Shown here one piece after another: positions 51,051-61,400 of a stretch of DNA of 64,000 bases. Within the stretch, counting starts at the first letter, position 1. Each line of letters starts with the position of its first letter. The notes beneath the pieces are model-generated. The model ran no database searches and was not told the DNA's origin. It saw nothing but the letters and a program-made list of their open reading frames with translations. The stretch is taken from assembly GCA_973895155.1 (NCBI GenBank), contig OZ316893.1, positions 8,122,001 to 8,186,000 of the forward strand, in the 5' to 3' direction. Made by a program: the position numbers and the translations under genes. Origin of the DNA: Marsupella aquatica (Eukaryota > Marchantiophyta).

Positions 51051-51285
51051 CAGATTACTTTGCCACAATTTTTTATTACTTTGCCACTAAAGATATTCTA
51101 ATTCATAATATTGTCATTGTTTTTTTCTGTATTTATAAAAATATCATTGTTTGTATACGGATAACAAATTTACCAAGGGAACTAGGGGAACTATACAAAA
51201 ATCATGATATTTTTGTAAATATGAAAAAAAAAATTGACAGTATTGTAAATTCAAACATCTTTAGTGACAATGTATTTAAAAGCTG
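51051..51285. mobile_element. CAG...CTG MITE with direct flanking duplication
   Basis: A 235-base element related to that at 9316-9533. It starts CAGATTACTTTGCC and ends TTTAAAAGCTG, and the inner arms share CACTAAAGAT and TATTTATAAAAAT in inverted order. The 10-mer TTTCCTAAAT stands at 51041-51050 and 51286-51295, directly against both ends, which fits a target-site duplication of 8-10 bases. It lies inside the duplicated upstream region of ABCE1 copy 2 and is absent from the matching position of copy 3. Confidence 0.8.
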
Positions 51286-51479
51286 TTTCCTAAATTGTGG
51301 AGCTAAAGGGCAGGAGAGAGGCGAGTAATGTGAAAAAGATAAAAGACTTGGATACTGCTCCCTTTACATGGCGAGTGGAATGTTTCCTAAATTGTGGAGC
51401 TAAAGGGCAGGAGAGAGGAGAGGAATGTGAAAAAGATAAAAGACTTGGACACTGCTCCCTTTACATGGCGAGTGGAATG
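51286..51479. repeat. 97-bp tandem duplication upstream of ABCE1 copy 2
   Basis: The 97-base segment beginning TTTCCTAAATTGTGGAGCTA at 51286 is repeated from 51383 to 51479 with only a few differences, so it is recent. It is not seen upstream of copy 3. Confidence 0.92.
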
Positions 51480-51649
51480 GAAGAGAGGCCTAAGGGAAGG
51501 CGCCCCCATGGAACCCACACTCCTTCTCCCTCTCCGAGCAGAGCATGGCCAGCGTCACTAAGACAGGTGGACTGCGAGGAGGTTTGGTTGGGGAGCGAGA
51601 TCTACGTCTAGGGTTGGCTCTGCTGAGACAGAGCTTTGTACTAGAGCTA

Positions 51650-51833
51650 CTCTCTTCGTCTCTCTGTCTCTCCCTATCCGTTTATGCTCGAGCAGAAGGA
51701 CGAGAGCAGAGGGCGAGAGAGAGAACGAAAGAGCGAGGGTTTTGGGGGTGTGGGGGACGAGCAATTCAATCCGGAATTTCGTCTCTCTGTCTCTTCCTAT
51801 TCGTTTCTGCTCGAGCAGAAGGACGAGAGCATA

Positions 51834-51864
<31 letters not shown>

Positions 51865-52030
51865 TTTTGGGGGTGTGGGGGACGAGCAATTCAATCCGGA
51901 ATTTCGTGTCTCTGTCTTCCTATTCGTTTCTGCTCGAGCAGAAGGACGAGAGCAGAGAGCGAGAGAGAGAGAACGACCGAGCGAGCGAGGGTTTTGGGGG
52001 TGTGGGGGACGAGCAATTCAATCCGGAATC
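51650..52030 (+). repeat. Triplicated 125-bp leader unit of ABCE1 copy 2
   Basis: A unit running from TCTCTCTGTCTC through GCTCGAGCAGAAGGACGAGA and GCGAGGGTTTTGGGGGTGTG to CAATTCAATCCGGAATTTCG occurs three times in tandem. The same unit occurs once, at about 62805-62930, upstream of copy 3. The triplication is therefore private to copy 2. Confidence 0.88.
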
Positions 52031-52070
52031 GGGATAATCCGGAGGTTGGAGGCACTGTGGTGTCCTCAAG

Positions 52071-53135
52071 ACATCGAACCGATTGACTAGGATCGCCATT
52101 GTGAGCTCGGATCGATGCAAGCCGAAAAAGATGCCGCGAGGAGTGTACGACGAGCTGCCATGCGGTGAAGACAGGTATGCGTTTTGTGTTTGTTTCGCTG
52201 CTGTTCTTTGGTGTTTTGTGTTTCTTCTACTCTCTTCGTCATTTCGTTTGCTTTGGCCAATTCCACTTAGCACTGATTGTGGCACGTCGGTGTCTGAGTT
52301 TGGGTAGAATGCGGACGTTCTGGTGAAGGCATGCTTTCTGCTTCTTTTCTAAAGAGCGGGTTTTTCAACCATGCCTGTTTTGGTTCTTTTTCTACCCTTT
52401 CTTCTTACGGTGTTGAAATATCGTGGACCATGAGTGGTCAGCTGGAATTGTAGCTGGACGAAAATATTATGATCCTGCCATCGTTGTGAGCTCTACGAAT
52501 CTTGCTACAGCTCCACTACCTCTCGCAAGCTTAGAGTACCCGTGAGGCCATTGATGCTGGGGGATCATTCTTGCTTTCTATCTAGTGTTTCCGTATAGTG
52601 ACGTTTCTCGACGTTTCTGCCCCCCATGTGTCTGAACTTAATTACCGGGTGACACAAATGTCAAGGTTTTTACATCGACTAGTTTATCAGGATAAAATAT
52701 CGACGAGATTCTCATGCATCAGACCGTGCTGGATGGTGTTTTATGCTGCGCAGCAAAGCTCTGCATTGAGGTCTCTTCTGCTGCTAAGAATGCGTTCATA
52801 TCAGAGGAGCTTTGTATCGGTTGTGGTCTTTGCGTGAAGGTAAGAACTTGAAACTTAAATCGCACCTGTACATGATGTTGTGTTCTGTGACCTCTCAGTT
52901 TTAAAACCTTTCGTCGTTTGCATGTAAATTGTGGTAAGTAACAGCCAGTTCAACAAACAGTGGGAATTCATGTCGTCTGCCTGCTCATCGTGGGTTTGTG
53001 GTTTTGTAAAGGTGCTTTAGTTGCCTTGATTCGTACGTCACTAGCTTGTCCTTCGTACCGCAGAAATGTTCATTTGAGGCGATCCAGATCATCAACCTTC
53101 CAAAGGACTTGGATAAAGACACGACACATCGTTAT
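52071..53135 (+). pseudogene. ABCE1 5' fragment, copy 2 (exons 1-3)
   Basis: Exon 1 is 52071-52174. The start codon has become ACA, and one inserted A (AAAAAGATGCC against AAGAAGTGCC in copy 3) shifts the frame and destroys the Cys series. Exon 2 is 52754-52839, 86 nt as in copy 3, with CIGCG kept. Exon 3 starts at 53064 and encodes KCSFEAIQIINLPKDLDKDT. Similarity stops after THRY at 53135, where unrelated sequence takes over and a stop follows soon. Introns 1 and 2 match copy 3 at DNA level. The nucleotide-binding domains are absent. The same strand continues into fragments of other genes. Confidence 0.88.
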
Positions 53136-54082
53136 ACCACAGTCACGTGAAACCCTGAACCCTTACCATGTTTCAAATGCCGTCTCTTCAATCCTGTCCT
53201 CCCAGCTCTTCCAGAGTTCACGGCCTGTGCGGAAGAGGAGCTAGCAGGTTTTGGAACAGGTTTGAGCATGGGAGGAGCTGTTCACGTCTGTGTGAGAAAT
53301 TAGCAATTCATGGATGCTCCTCCCCGTTTTCCAAGGGTGTCGGCATGGGGCAGTTTGCCAGAGAACAGCTACAAAGGAATGTTGTTGTTTGGGGTCTTGA
53401 GAAAGCATCGGACGACCTTGACACTACCAATTTCTTTTTGGAGGAGCTCATAGAAGCCAAGTCGACTCTCGAAAAGCTTACGGAAGCTGAAAATTCCATG
53501 GCCTCCTTCCGTCCTGTACGTCCAACGACTTTCTTAGCTTTGAATGTTCCCATGAATTGATGATGAAGCTCTTCATAATTTGCATCCTGAATAGCATAAC
53601 TTGTGTGCTCAAAATAGTATGCCAGAGTTTTGTCATAACCTTATGGTCGCGCAAAAGATAGGCGGCCTGCCGAAGTAGGTTTGAGGTTTCAGTGTTTTGG
53701 CAATTCTGCCCTTCCATGTGGACAATTCATCTCACGGCAATCTCCAATTAGATATCGTTATCATTGGGGATTTTGAACTAAATTTTGAACTATTTTCACA
53801 GTGGCAAGACGAGGGGACATCACAACAGAAAGATGACCAGGACATTGACAAATCACCAGAGGGTATCTGGCAGCGTTCAAAGTCCAGTGGATTGGGAAAA
53901 CTGCCCCTCGAGTCGAACGGGCCTCCAATGGTTATCTTGCAACATTATCTGAAGGCTGACAACTCTCCGGGGCAGCCGAAAGAAAAGCTGCCACGGCTTC
54001 CTCTCCCTATGCCTCACAAGAAGCGCCCTGCGGGCCTCCCAAGGCCTTCTCTCCGCCGCAGATTGGGTATACCTTACACCAG
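53136..54082 (+). pseudogene. Exon fragments of an unidentified gene between the ABCE1 and ARP2 parts
   Basis: Two open segments are bounded by good splice signals. The first covers about 53325-53515 and contains VVVWGLEKASDDLDTTNFF and LEELIEAKSTLEKLTEAENS, ending in a GTACGT donor. The second starts after TTTTCACAG at about 53802 and runs to about 54065, with GQPKEKLPRLPLPMPHKKR. A further stretch at about 53167-53300 reads PALPEFTACAEEELAGFGTG in another frame. The family was not recognised. The segments look coding in composition (helical acidic, then Pro/Lys/Arg-rich) but have no common start or stop. Confidence 0.45.
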
Positions 54083-54802
54083 ATAGACCCGTCGGAGACA
54101 AAGATACTGCTGACAGACCCACCTTTGAACCCAACGAAAATCCGTGGGAAAATGGTATGCACCATCTTTGATTACGACAAATATTATGTTTTCTAAGGCT
54201 GGAATGGAGTTCAGTGGGTAGCATTTGTTACTCTTTTGCTCTTGCGCTGTTGGCCGAGGTTTTTCTGTAATACCTTGAGTGATTGTGATTTCAGCAGCTT
54301 CAAACCATGTTTGAAAGATATAATCTTGCTGGGGTATTCGCTCAAATGCAAGCGTGTTCACATTTTACGCACAGGTATTTTCTGGTGGTTGTTCAATATC
54401 AATGAATTCTCATAGTTTTAATCCTCTGCACTCTGTACTACTGTATGCTCTCGACAGTAACTCAATTCATGAGATCTAGTGGTCCACCCTAGCTGTGTAT
54501 TGCAGTACAGAGTTGACCACTTGTTGGTGTGACCCATAATGTAATCGCTAATCAGTAGTGTGAAAATGATCACATGAGGTAGTCTTCTCTACCTCACTAC
54601 CCTCGATGAGTTCTTGCAATCGTTATTGGTTGGTTCACCTTCCTGTCGATATCTACCCTGAAAATTCTGCAAGACCGCAAAGATGCCAAGCTAGTGAGGC
54701 CTTTTGATTTGATGAATTCGAGGTCTTAACAAAGTCCTTATTCGAGTTTGCAGGTCTTATGTCTGGTTTGGTGGTGAATTCGGGCGATGAGTTACCCAGG
54801 CA
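54083..54802 (+). pseudogene. Actin-related protein 2 (ARP2) exon fragments
   Basis: Three pieces of an ARP2 gene, the Arp2/3 actin-nucleation subunit, with introns retained. Piece 1, 54083-54154, encodes IDPSETKILLTDPPLNPTK and ends at a GTATGC donor. Piece 2, about 54298-54374, encodes TMFERYNLAGVFAQMQA; a one-base deletion then breaks the frame before what would be a Y-A-Q ending. Piece 3, 54754-54802, encodes GLMSGLVVNSGD when read in the ARP2 frame and has another one-base deletion before a GTAAG donor. The first and last parts of the actin fold are missing. It lies directly after the ABCE1-derived and unidentified fragments, on the same strand. Confidence 0.82.
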
Positions 54803-54920
54803 GTAAGTTTTTTGATACCTTCGCTTCATGTCCGCAACGTAGACCGCAAAATTTGCTATGGTTCGTGTATATTATCTTTTTCCTGGGTCTTCTGATAGTC
54901 CAGTTCATGATTGCTGGACA

Positions 54921-55160
54921 CTAACATAGCTCAAGCCCCTTTGCTCGATTGTACCTCAAAGAGCTCCTACTTGAATGGTGTCCGCTGATTAGCATATCCA
55001 CTTCATCAGGAACTCCACGAGCAGACATCCGGGTGATGAGAGTAGCTCTCCCACTGTGATGGGAGTACCTCTCCCACTGTGATGGGAGTCTCCCACTGTG
55101 ATGGGTAAAAACTTCAGGTGTCAATCCCACTAATTGAGCCAAACGTTTTAGCCCTTACCA
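54921..55160 (-). mobile_element. Tyrosine-recombinase C-terminal fragment (Crypton- or DIRS-like)
   Basis: The minus-strand frame reads LAQLVGLTPEVFTHHSGR, then, after a short duplicated insert, HHSGRATLITRMSARGVPDE, MLISGHHSSRSS and LRYNRAKG. The H-x-x-R box, the G-H box and the C-terminal Tyr are the hallmarks of the tyrosine recombinase catalytic core. The insert comes from a local tandem repeat of TCCCACTGTGATGGGAGT at about 55049-55104. A stop lies just upstream in frame, so only the C-terminal part remains. Confidence 0.6.
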
Positions 55161-55689
55161 GCAGTGTCTCCCCAGCTTGTGGGATCTGTAGTACCAAATA
55201 ATCCCCACTGGTTTTGTGATGGCCCGCATTAACAAGTCTCACTTCTCAGTGGGATGTGCTGCTTGTACTGCATCACCATCATCAAGAAGTCTTCATCAGA
55301 ATTGTGGAAGACATTTATGAACTGGTCCTCTGGGTCTCTCTAGAGTGTATCAGTTGGTTTTGCTCTCCCTCTTTTCAACCCTGAACACAAAAACCACATA
55401 ATATGATCAGTCAACACTGATTTGAATGGATACTTACATCAGATACTCCCTCTCTGCTTTGTCCAAGCAAGTTTTAGATCAAGTGGGTGCAAGTTGCACA
55501 TCTCCCCTCCTCACATACCAAACCTGGCAAGACAAAAGAATGCCAAATGCTTTTGACATCCATGGCTATAGGTCAGCTGGACGTCAATGTCTGCTAAGAT
55601 TGCCTTCTCCATCCGTGCACCACTTGAAACACTATTAAAGATGAACAGACACCAACCACTCAAAACAGAAACAAATACAAAAAGAAAAT

Positions 55690-56195
55690 GCATACCTTTT
55701 AGGTTTTTTGCTTACTCTTTCATATCCTGTCTTTGATGGCAGTGTGAGATCTAGCAAGAGCTGGGTGTGCAATACTATATTAAAATCTTTCTCTAGTAAA
55801 TTTCCCTCACCTCCCAATAATCTAATGTCACTTGCATGCTTTAAGATTAGGTTGAAGCCATTCATCATGTTCATGAGAGTGGCTAAAAGATATGCAGTAT
55901 GTCCACTTTTACAGCTTTTGTGAAATGATTGCCAAACATCTCCCAAGATGCTGTAAAGGGAGATTCCTGAGATGTACTGTCATGTCCCAGCCAAGACCCA
56001 TTTGGAAAGTGTCTGCTCGATTTGCTGCCCATCAATCGTTCTTGTGTGATGCCAGTTTCTCTTCACCTCAACTTGCCTTGGCTAGCATAGGGTCTGAAAC
56101 CTCCCATAACCCTTGCACGCTTATGTCCAACTCCTTGACTGCTTTAAAACTCTCAGAAAGAGTACAGACAACATTGACAGCCACGGAGTCTTGAG
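55690..56195 (-). other. Exon-like open segments of unknown origin, minus strand
   Basis: Adjacent minus-strand segments read SESFKAVKELDISVQGLWEV (about 56150-56070) and AYLLATLMNMMNGFNLILKH (about 55895-55840), in different frames with stops between them. The composition looks coding, but no family was recognised and no clean splice connection was found. It may be a decayed gene fragment. Confidence 0.22.
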
Positions 56196-56227
56196 CCGTT
56201 TTGTCAAAACATTGGCTAGGTCAATGT

Positions 56228-56594
56228 CATCAAGATCAGTTGACTGCTGGTCATGAAGCTCCTCCAACGAAAGGTAACTTGAATGTTGCCAACAGTCCCA
56301 CTCAATTGCAGCTCCACTTTAAGTTAGCTCCTTCATCCTCTTGTATGCTTGTCATCAAGATGAGTTGACTGCTGGTCATGAAGCTCTGCCAATGAAAGGT
56401 AACTCCCTGGCAGTCCCACTCAGTTGCAGCTCACTTTCAGTTAGCTCCTTCATCCTCTTGCATCCTTGTCATCAAGATCAGTTGACTACTGGTCATGAAG
56501 CTCCTCCAATGAAAGGTAACTTGAATGTCGCCAACAGTCCCACTCAGTTGCAGCTTCACTTTCAGTTAGCTCCTTCATCCTCTTGTATCCTTGT
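56228..56594. repeat. Three-copy tandem repeat, 117-125 bp unit
   Basis: Units beginning CATCAAGATCAGTTGACTGC start at 56228, 56353 and 56470. Each carries GGTCATGAAGCTC, GTCCCACTCA and GTTAGCTCCTTCATCCTCTT in order. The middle copy has a short deletion. No frame is conserved. Confidence 0.9.
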
Positions 56595-56599
56595 AATAC

Positions 56600-58267
56600 T
56601 GTCTACACAGATTCAGTTAGGCTTATAATGAAACTAAACTGTCCCCACACATCATTTTAAACACAATTACAGTGGAACTTATTCACATTGCAAGTCATTG
56701 AGATTGCAAGACATCAACATCATACAGCACGCTGAAAACAATATCGCATCTGTATTCCCCACTATGAAGAAGATCAACCATTCCCCACGCAGAGCAATTG
56801 GCTGCCATCCCTGCAACAACTGGCTGTCATCCTTGCTCACAACAATTGGCCTCCATAGCTGATCAATGTTTACACTACGGCCTGCCCTAAATCAAGAGTT
56901 TGAATGAGCACCCACCAGCACCCTGGTCCCCCTCATTACCCATCTCGATGACTTTTGAGCCCTCTAATCTCATTGGTGAAACTGAGAATAACCGGTAGCC
57001 ACACCACACCAAGAGCCCTTGATTAGGTAAAGTAATCATAATCTTGGCCCTCCATGACACAGAGAACAGTCCCAACCTTCCTGGTCGCGCCAGTTTTAGA
57101 ACCCTGGTCAGAACCTGGTCAGGCCTATTACTCCCCAATAACCGTCAACCAGATTGTGATACCTTGTACATAAAGGTTGACCTTGAACGCTTTGAAGCTC
57201 ATGATGCTCTCTTCAGCTCGGTAATATTTATTTTGTTCAATCACACTGCCATGGTCAAGGGTCAAGGCACTAACCTAGATCTAGAGTTTACTAGACCAAT
57301 CAATGTACTGTAGTTAAAAGCTGATCCTTGTGGAGATTCTCCTTAGCACAATAGATTCTCCTTAGCACAATAGCAACGAGTCTTCTTGTTGGGATTAAGT
57401 ATCACAACATGTACCAAGGGGCAGGCAATCTCAACAAGGGCTACTTTAACATCTAAAAATTTCTAAACAGCTAGCTTATTATTTCATGAAAGCAATATTT
57501 GGGACTGATTTCCTTTGGATACTACTATTGGCTACTTTGAAGTGTCTATTCTCAGGTGCACGTGTATATTCTGCCTTCCTTTCCAAAGCGTTTATCTCAG
57601 GTAAGGTGTGGTCTCTTGCATAAGTTTTTCATGTTAAGAGTGCAGTTCATGGCAAGGCAATTCTATAAATTTGTGGGTTTACTTGAAGGCATGGAAACAA
57701 CACATGTATTCACAATTTTGTGCAATGCTAGGCTGGAGAAAGAGATTTGAAAATAGAATTGAAATGTTGTCCTAAAGGAGAACAAAGATGGCCTGAAGGT
57801 ATTTATTGGAACCAGAGTAGTTTTTTGGCATTTTCTTTCTTGCTGTTGGTGGTGTTAGTTAGCACACATTTCAGTCCACTTTGCGAAGTGGTTTGGAAAG
57901 CTTTGAATTAGTTCTCAAGCATTGTCAAGCATGTGGGCTAGCATCAATTTTATGTTCAACCTTGGCAAAACTATCACATTTCTGAAAGTACTACTGCAAA
58001 CAATTCTCTGGCAACAGAAAGTGAGACTCGGGATTGAAGACTCTCCTTGGAAGGAACACATGGTATATAGGTGATGTTCTTGCTGGGATTATGAAGGTAA
58101 GAAAACATGGTATGGTAAATTGTTCACCACCTGTTTTGTGGCATTATTTTTTAGAGTATGTCCAAAGTAATAAATTTTAGGCTGTCAATTAGAAACTTGT
58201 ATAACTGGTTAGACTGTTTTCACTCCGGTTGTAATGTGTTGGTGTCTTTCCAGTTTGACTAACTTGT
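56600..58267. other. No gene recognised
   Basis: AT-rich sequence. Frames at 56887-57313 on both strands lack recognisable domains. Confidence 0.35.
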
Positions 58268-58274
58268 TTATGTT

Positions 58275-58420
58275 ATGCCCAAAGAGGCATGACTTTGTGG
58301 TAGCTCACTTGAGTAGAGACTGATAGGTCTTGGGTTCAACTATTGTGGCTGACTCTTCCCTTTCTGTGGGGTTTCACAGATTTCCCCTTAAAACTTTATA
58401 TAAATAAATAAAAACATTGC
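58275..58420 (+). mobile_element. tRNA-derived SINE with target-site duplication
   Basis: The element has a box A-like TAGCTCACTTG at 58301-58311 and a box B-like GGGTTCAACTAT at 58332-58343, about 30 bases apart as in tRNA-type Pol III promoters. A short body follows, then a tail of TTTATATAAATAAATAAA. The 7-mer TTATGTT occurs at 58268-58274 and 58421-58427, directly at the two ends. The length (146 bases) is usual for plant SINEs. Confidence 0.75.
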
Positions 58421-58427
58421 TTATGTT

Positions 58428-61400
58428 GCCACTTGTAGAACACTCCTGAGTTTTGGATTAGCAGGCAAGAGTACAATGACAAGGTGGACAATCTTAGGGA
58501 CCATCATGACTGACTTGGGCTGGTCTGGTATTGTCATAAAAGGTTTGAAGGGGTACCTTCATGTCAGTCATCTATATATACTAGGGGATACCTTCATATT
58601 AGTCAACTGTAAATTTTGAATAACTTGTGCGGATTGCTAGGAAACATATAAAAATAGAGGGTGATGATCCATGTGCAAGGTAGCTTTGTGTGATGTTTGT
58701 GAACAAATCTTCACAAGGTAGTTCAAACAAGCATTACACTAGCTATATGTATAGACATAGAGAGACATGCAATGAAAATTGAGAAGCTAAAAAGACAAGG
58801 ATTTTAGACACAACTTTTGTTTTTCCTCTAGTAGATCTTCAAAACTCTCAGTACTATATTTTGGCACTATAGCAAAAAAATGAATCTCATAAATCATTCA
58901 TATCACTCAATCATATAATATGTTAGTGGATTTAAAATGTCCTAAGAAAACTGTAAAAGAAAACATATGATCAAAAGCTGGAAAGTTGTAATGCAGTCAT
59001 CTATGGATGACTAGCTGGTGGGGAATGCACAATGCTCAAAGCCTTTGGTGAGTAGAACCTGCATGATTTGTGAATGTCGGCTTGCATGTGGAAATATATT
59101 TGATCCGACAATATTGTATAGACTCAGATCCAGGTTTAGATGTGGCACATGCAACAAATAGAACTTCCTACCTGACTTCTTACTGGATTATGCAATCAGT
59201 ACAATTTTAAGCATGAAAGGATTTCTTCAATGACCGCCCCAATGTCCAAACATGTGTAATCCAAAAGGACTCCAAGATATGACATGTCTTAGTTTATTGC
59301 AAACAATTTTGCATTGGGTTGTTCTCTGCTTCTGCAATCTCCACACCAGACAACAACTAGGAATTGTACACCCTGAAGATAACTAGCAACAAGTCAATAT
59401 GTGAGGTCCAGATGGAAATCAAATTAAAGAAGACAACTATTCAAGTGATACTTGGTACTTACTTCACTTGAGTCCAATTATCAATCACATTCTATGGATC
59501 CGCAAGCCTAGCATTTGGCCAAGATATAGAAACCCTAGCACAAGTGCATTGATATTTTTTGAAGATCAACACCATTCATCCCCATGTTGCAGACAAAATT
59601 AAGTGTCTTTGCTCGAGTGAATAAGCCCAAGAGGGCATTCATTGCTTTAACCTATCGAAGCCAAAAGTTTTGTCAATTTCAAACTCAAACGCCAAAAAAG
59701 AAATTGAGCCTGGCTTATTGAAAAGGAGAACCAATCCAATCGTGTGACTTCTCAAACTCTATCCGTTCTAGGAGTGACAATGGCAAGAGTGATCAGGGAG
59801 AGTACATTGTATATTGGTAGTCCTTGATCAGACCCTGTATACAGAATATAATCTAATTATCTCACTAGGGTTGGTCCAATTCAACATAATGCACATATCA
59901 TCAATGCAAGATTTAACTCCATATATGTGCCAAATTGAGCACCAAATCTTTGGCTACCAAAAGGAAAGCCCGTGGGCTCAATGCTTATATAAAAAATATT
60001 AACCTTAATTTTTTTGTAGCTTTAAGCGGAAACTGTATTGTCAATACCCAGTCATCTTAAGTCTTACTCTTGTCCAACATAAGTGAGGTGGTCAAACAAT
60101 CACATGTTGCAGCTGCAGGGAGAGTGACAGGTGGGGCATAAAAAATGTATACACCAACACCTGTCCAACAAAGCACACATAATGTCAAGAGGATAGAAAA
60201 AACGTCTACATCTATACACAAGGCACATGTCATGCAATTAGAATTTTATGTCAAGTTGAGACTAGGTGAATTATTAAACCCATGATTCCATATTTAGAAA
60301 GTTGGCATTTGTGAAAATAGGAATATTTAGAAAGTTGACTATAATTTCTGTGAAGCATGGACATCTGCATTACATAGGATTTAGATTCTAACATATGGCA
60401 AGTTGAAATCAGCCTCGTGGGCTCTAAAGAATATTAAATATACATAGCTCTCATGCAGCGCTCCAATGGAAGCATACAAAATGTTAAGGAGGAATAGGAG
60501 GATGTGGCTCAAAGCTTTTTGATGTGGGTTGTGAACAAGAGGAATTGAACTTAGTTTGCATATTTCCAAAACTGTAAGAAAATCTGTTGTACCCACTCAC
60601 GATGAAGAGGCCATATCTCCTGCAATTAGAAACCAAATGTGACATTCTTTATACCATTGGAAAGAAGAAGTCAAGCCGCTTCCAATGAGCCTAGACACTC
60701 AAAGTTTTAGAGAAATAGGAGGACACATTATGAATCATAAGCAGACAAATAAAATGTAAAATATAGTCAAGAATATAGTCAGACACAATTTTTTTTCATA
60801 ATTATTGACTGGATCAATGTGACACTATCTCCAATAATACTGGATGAATAAAGGCAATTAAGGTATTATTGGAAATGATTTTCAAACGGTGATGAAACAA
60901 GCCCATGAGCAAGACTTCTTGAGTAACCACTCAGATCGAGACTCAGATATGAGTACACCAAAAGCATAGACAACAAGCATGGAATTTTATGAATGCAACA
61001 AGACATCAATCGCAAGCAAAGAGCTGTATATATCTTAAGTGAGCCCCCTTTGTGGTGTGCACGACAGTTTTTAGTCAAACAGGTCTTGGTGGGCCCAGGT
61101 CTAAGGCAGGTGCCATGCAAGGTGGAGAACCAGTGAGCAGCATTGCGCACCTCTCCAATAGTCCTTGCCATGAGGATCTCACAAGAAGATAAGAGAAGGA
61201 GAAGGAATGCCAATCCTCCCCTACAATCGGGAAAAAGAAACAAATAACAGTGGAGGTGATGGAAACTACCAGCAATGCTCTTGCCTCACCTGGGTAAAAA
61301 TTAAAATGATATAGATTGATTCAAAGTGGCAACATACACAATTCCACGTACAGGCCAGTTCAATAGAGATTTAGCTCACCTATTCTTGATCAGTTTCACA

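Noticed and set aside
54921-55160. Phage or integron integrase
   Set aside because: The recombinase motifs fit eukaryotic Crypton/DIRS-type sequences better and nothing else nearby is prokaryotic in character.
60866-61275. Small secreted Cys-containing protein on the minus strand
   Set aside because: A hydrophobic signal-like segment and several Cys are present, but the Cys spacing fits no family I know and the rest is AT-rich, motif-free sequence.
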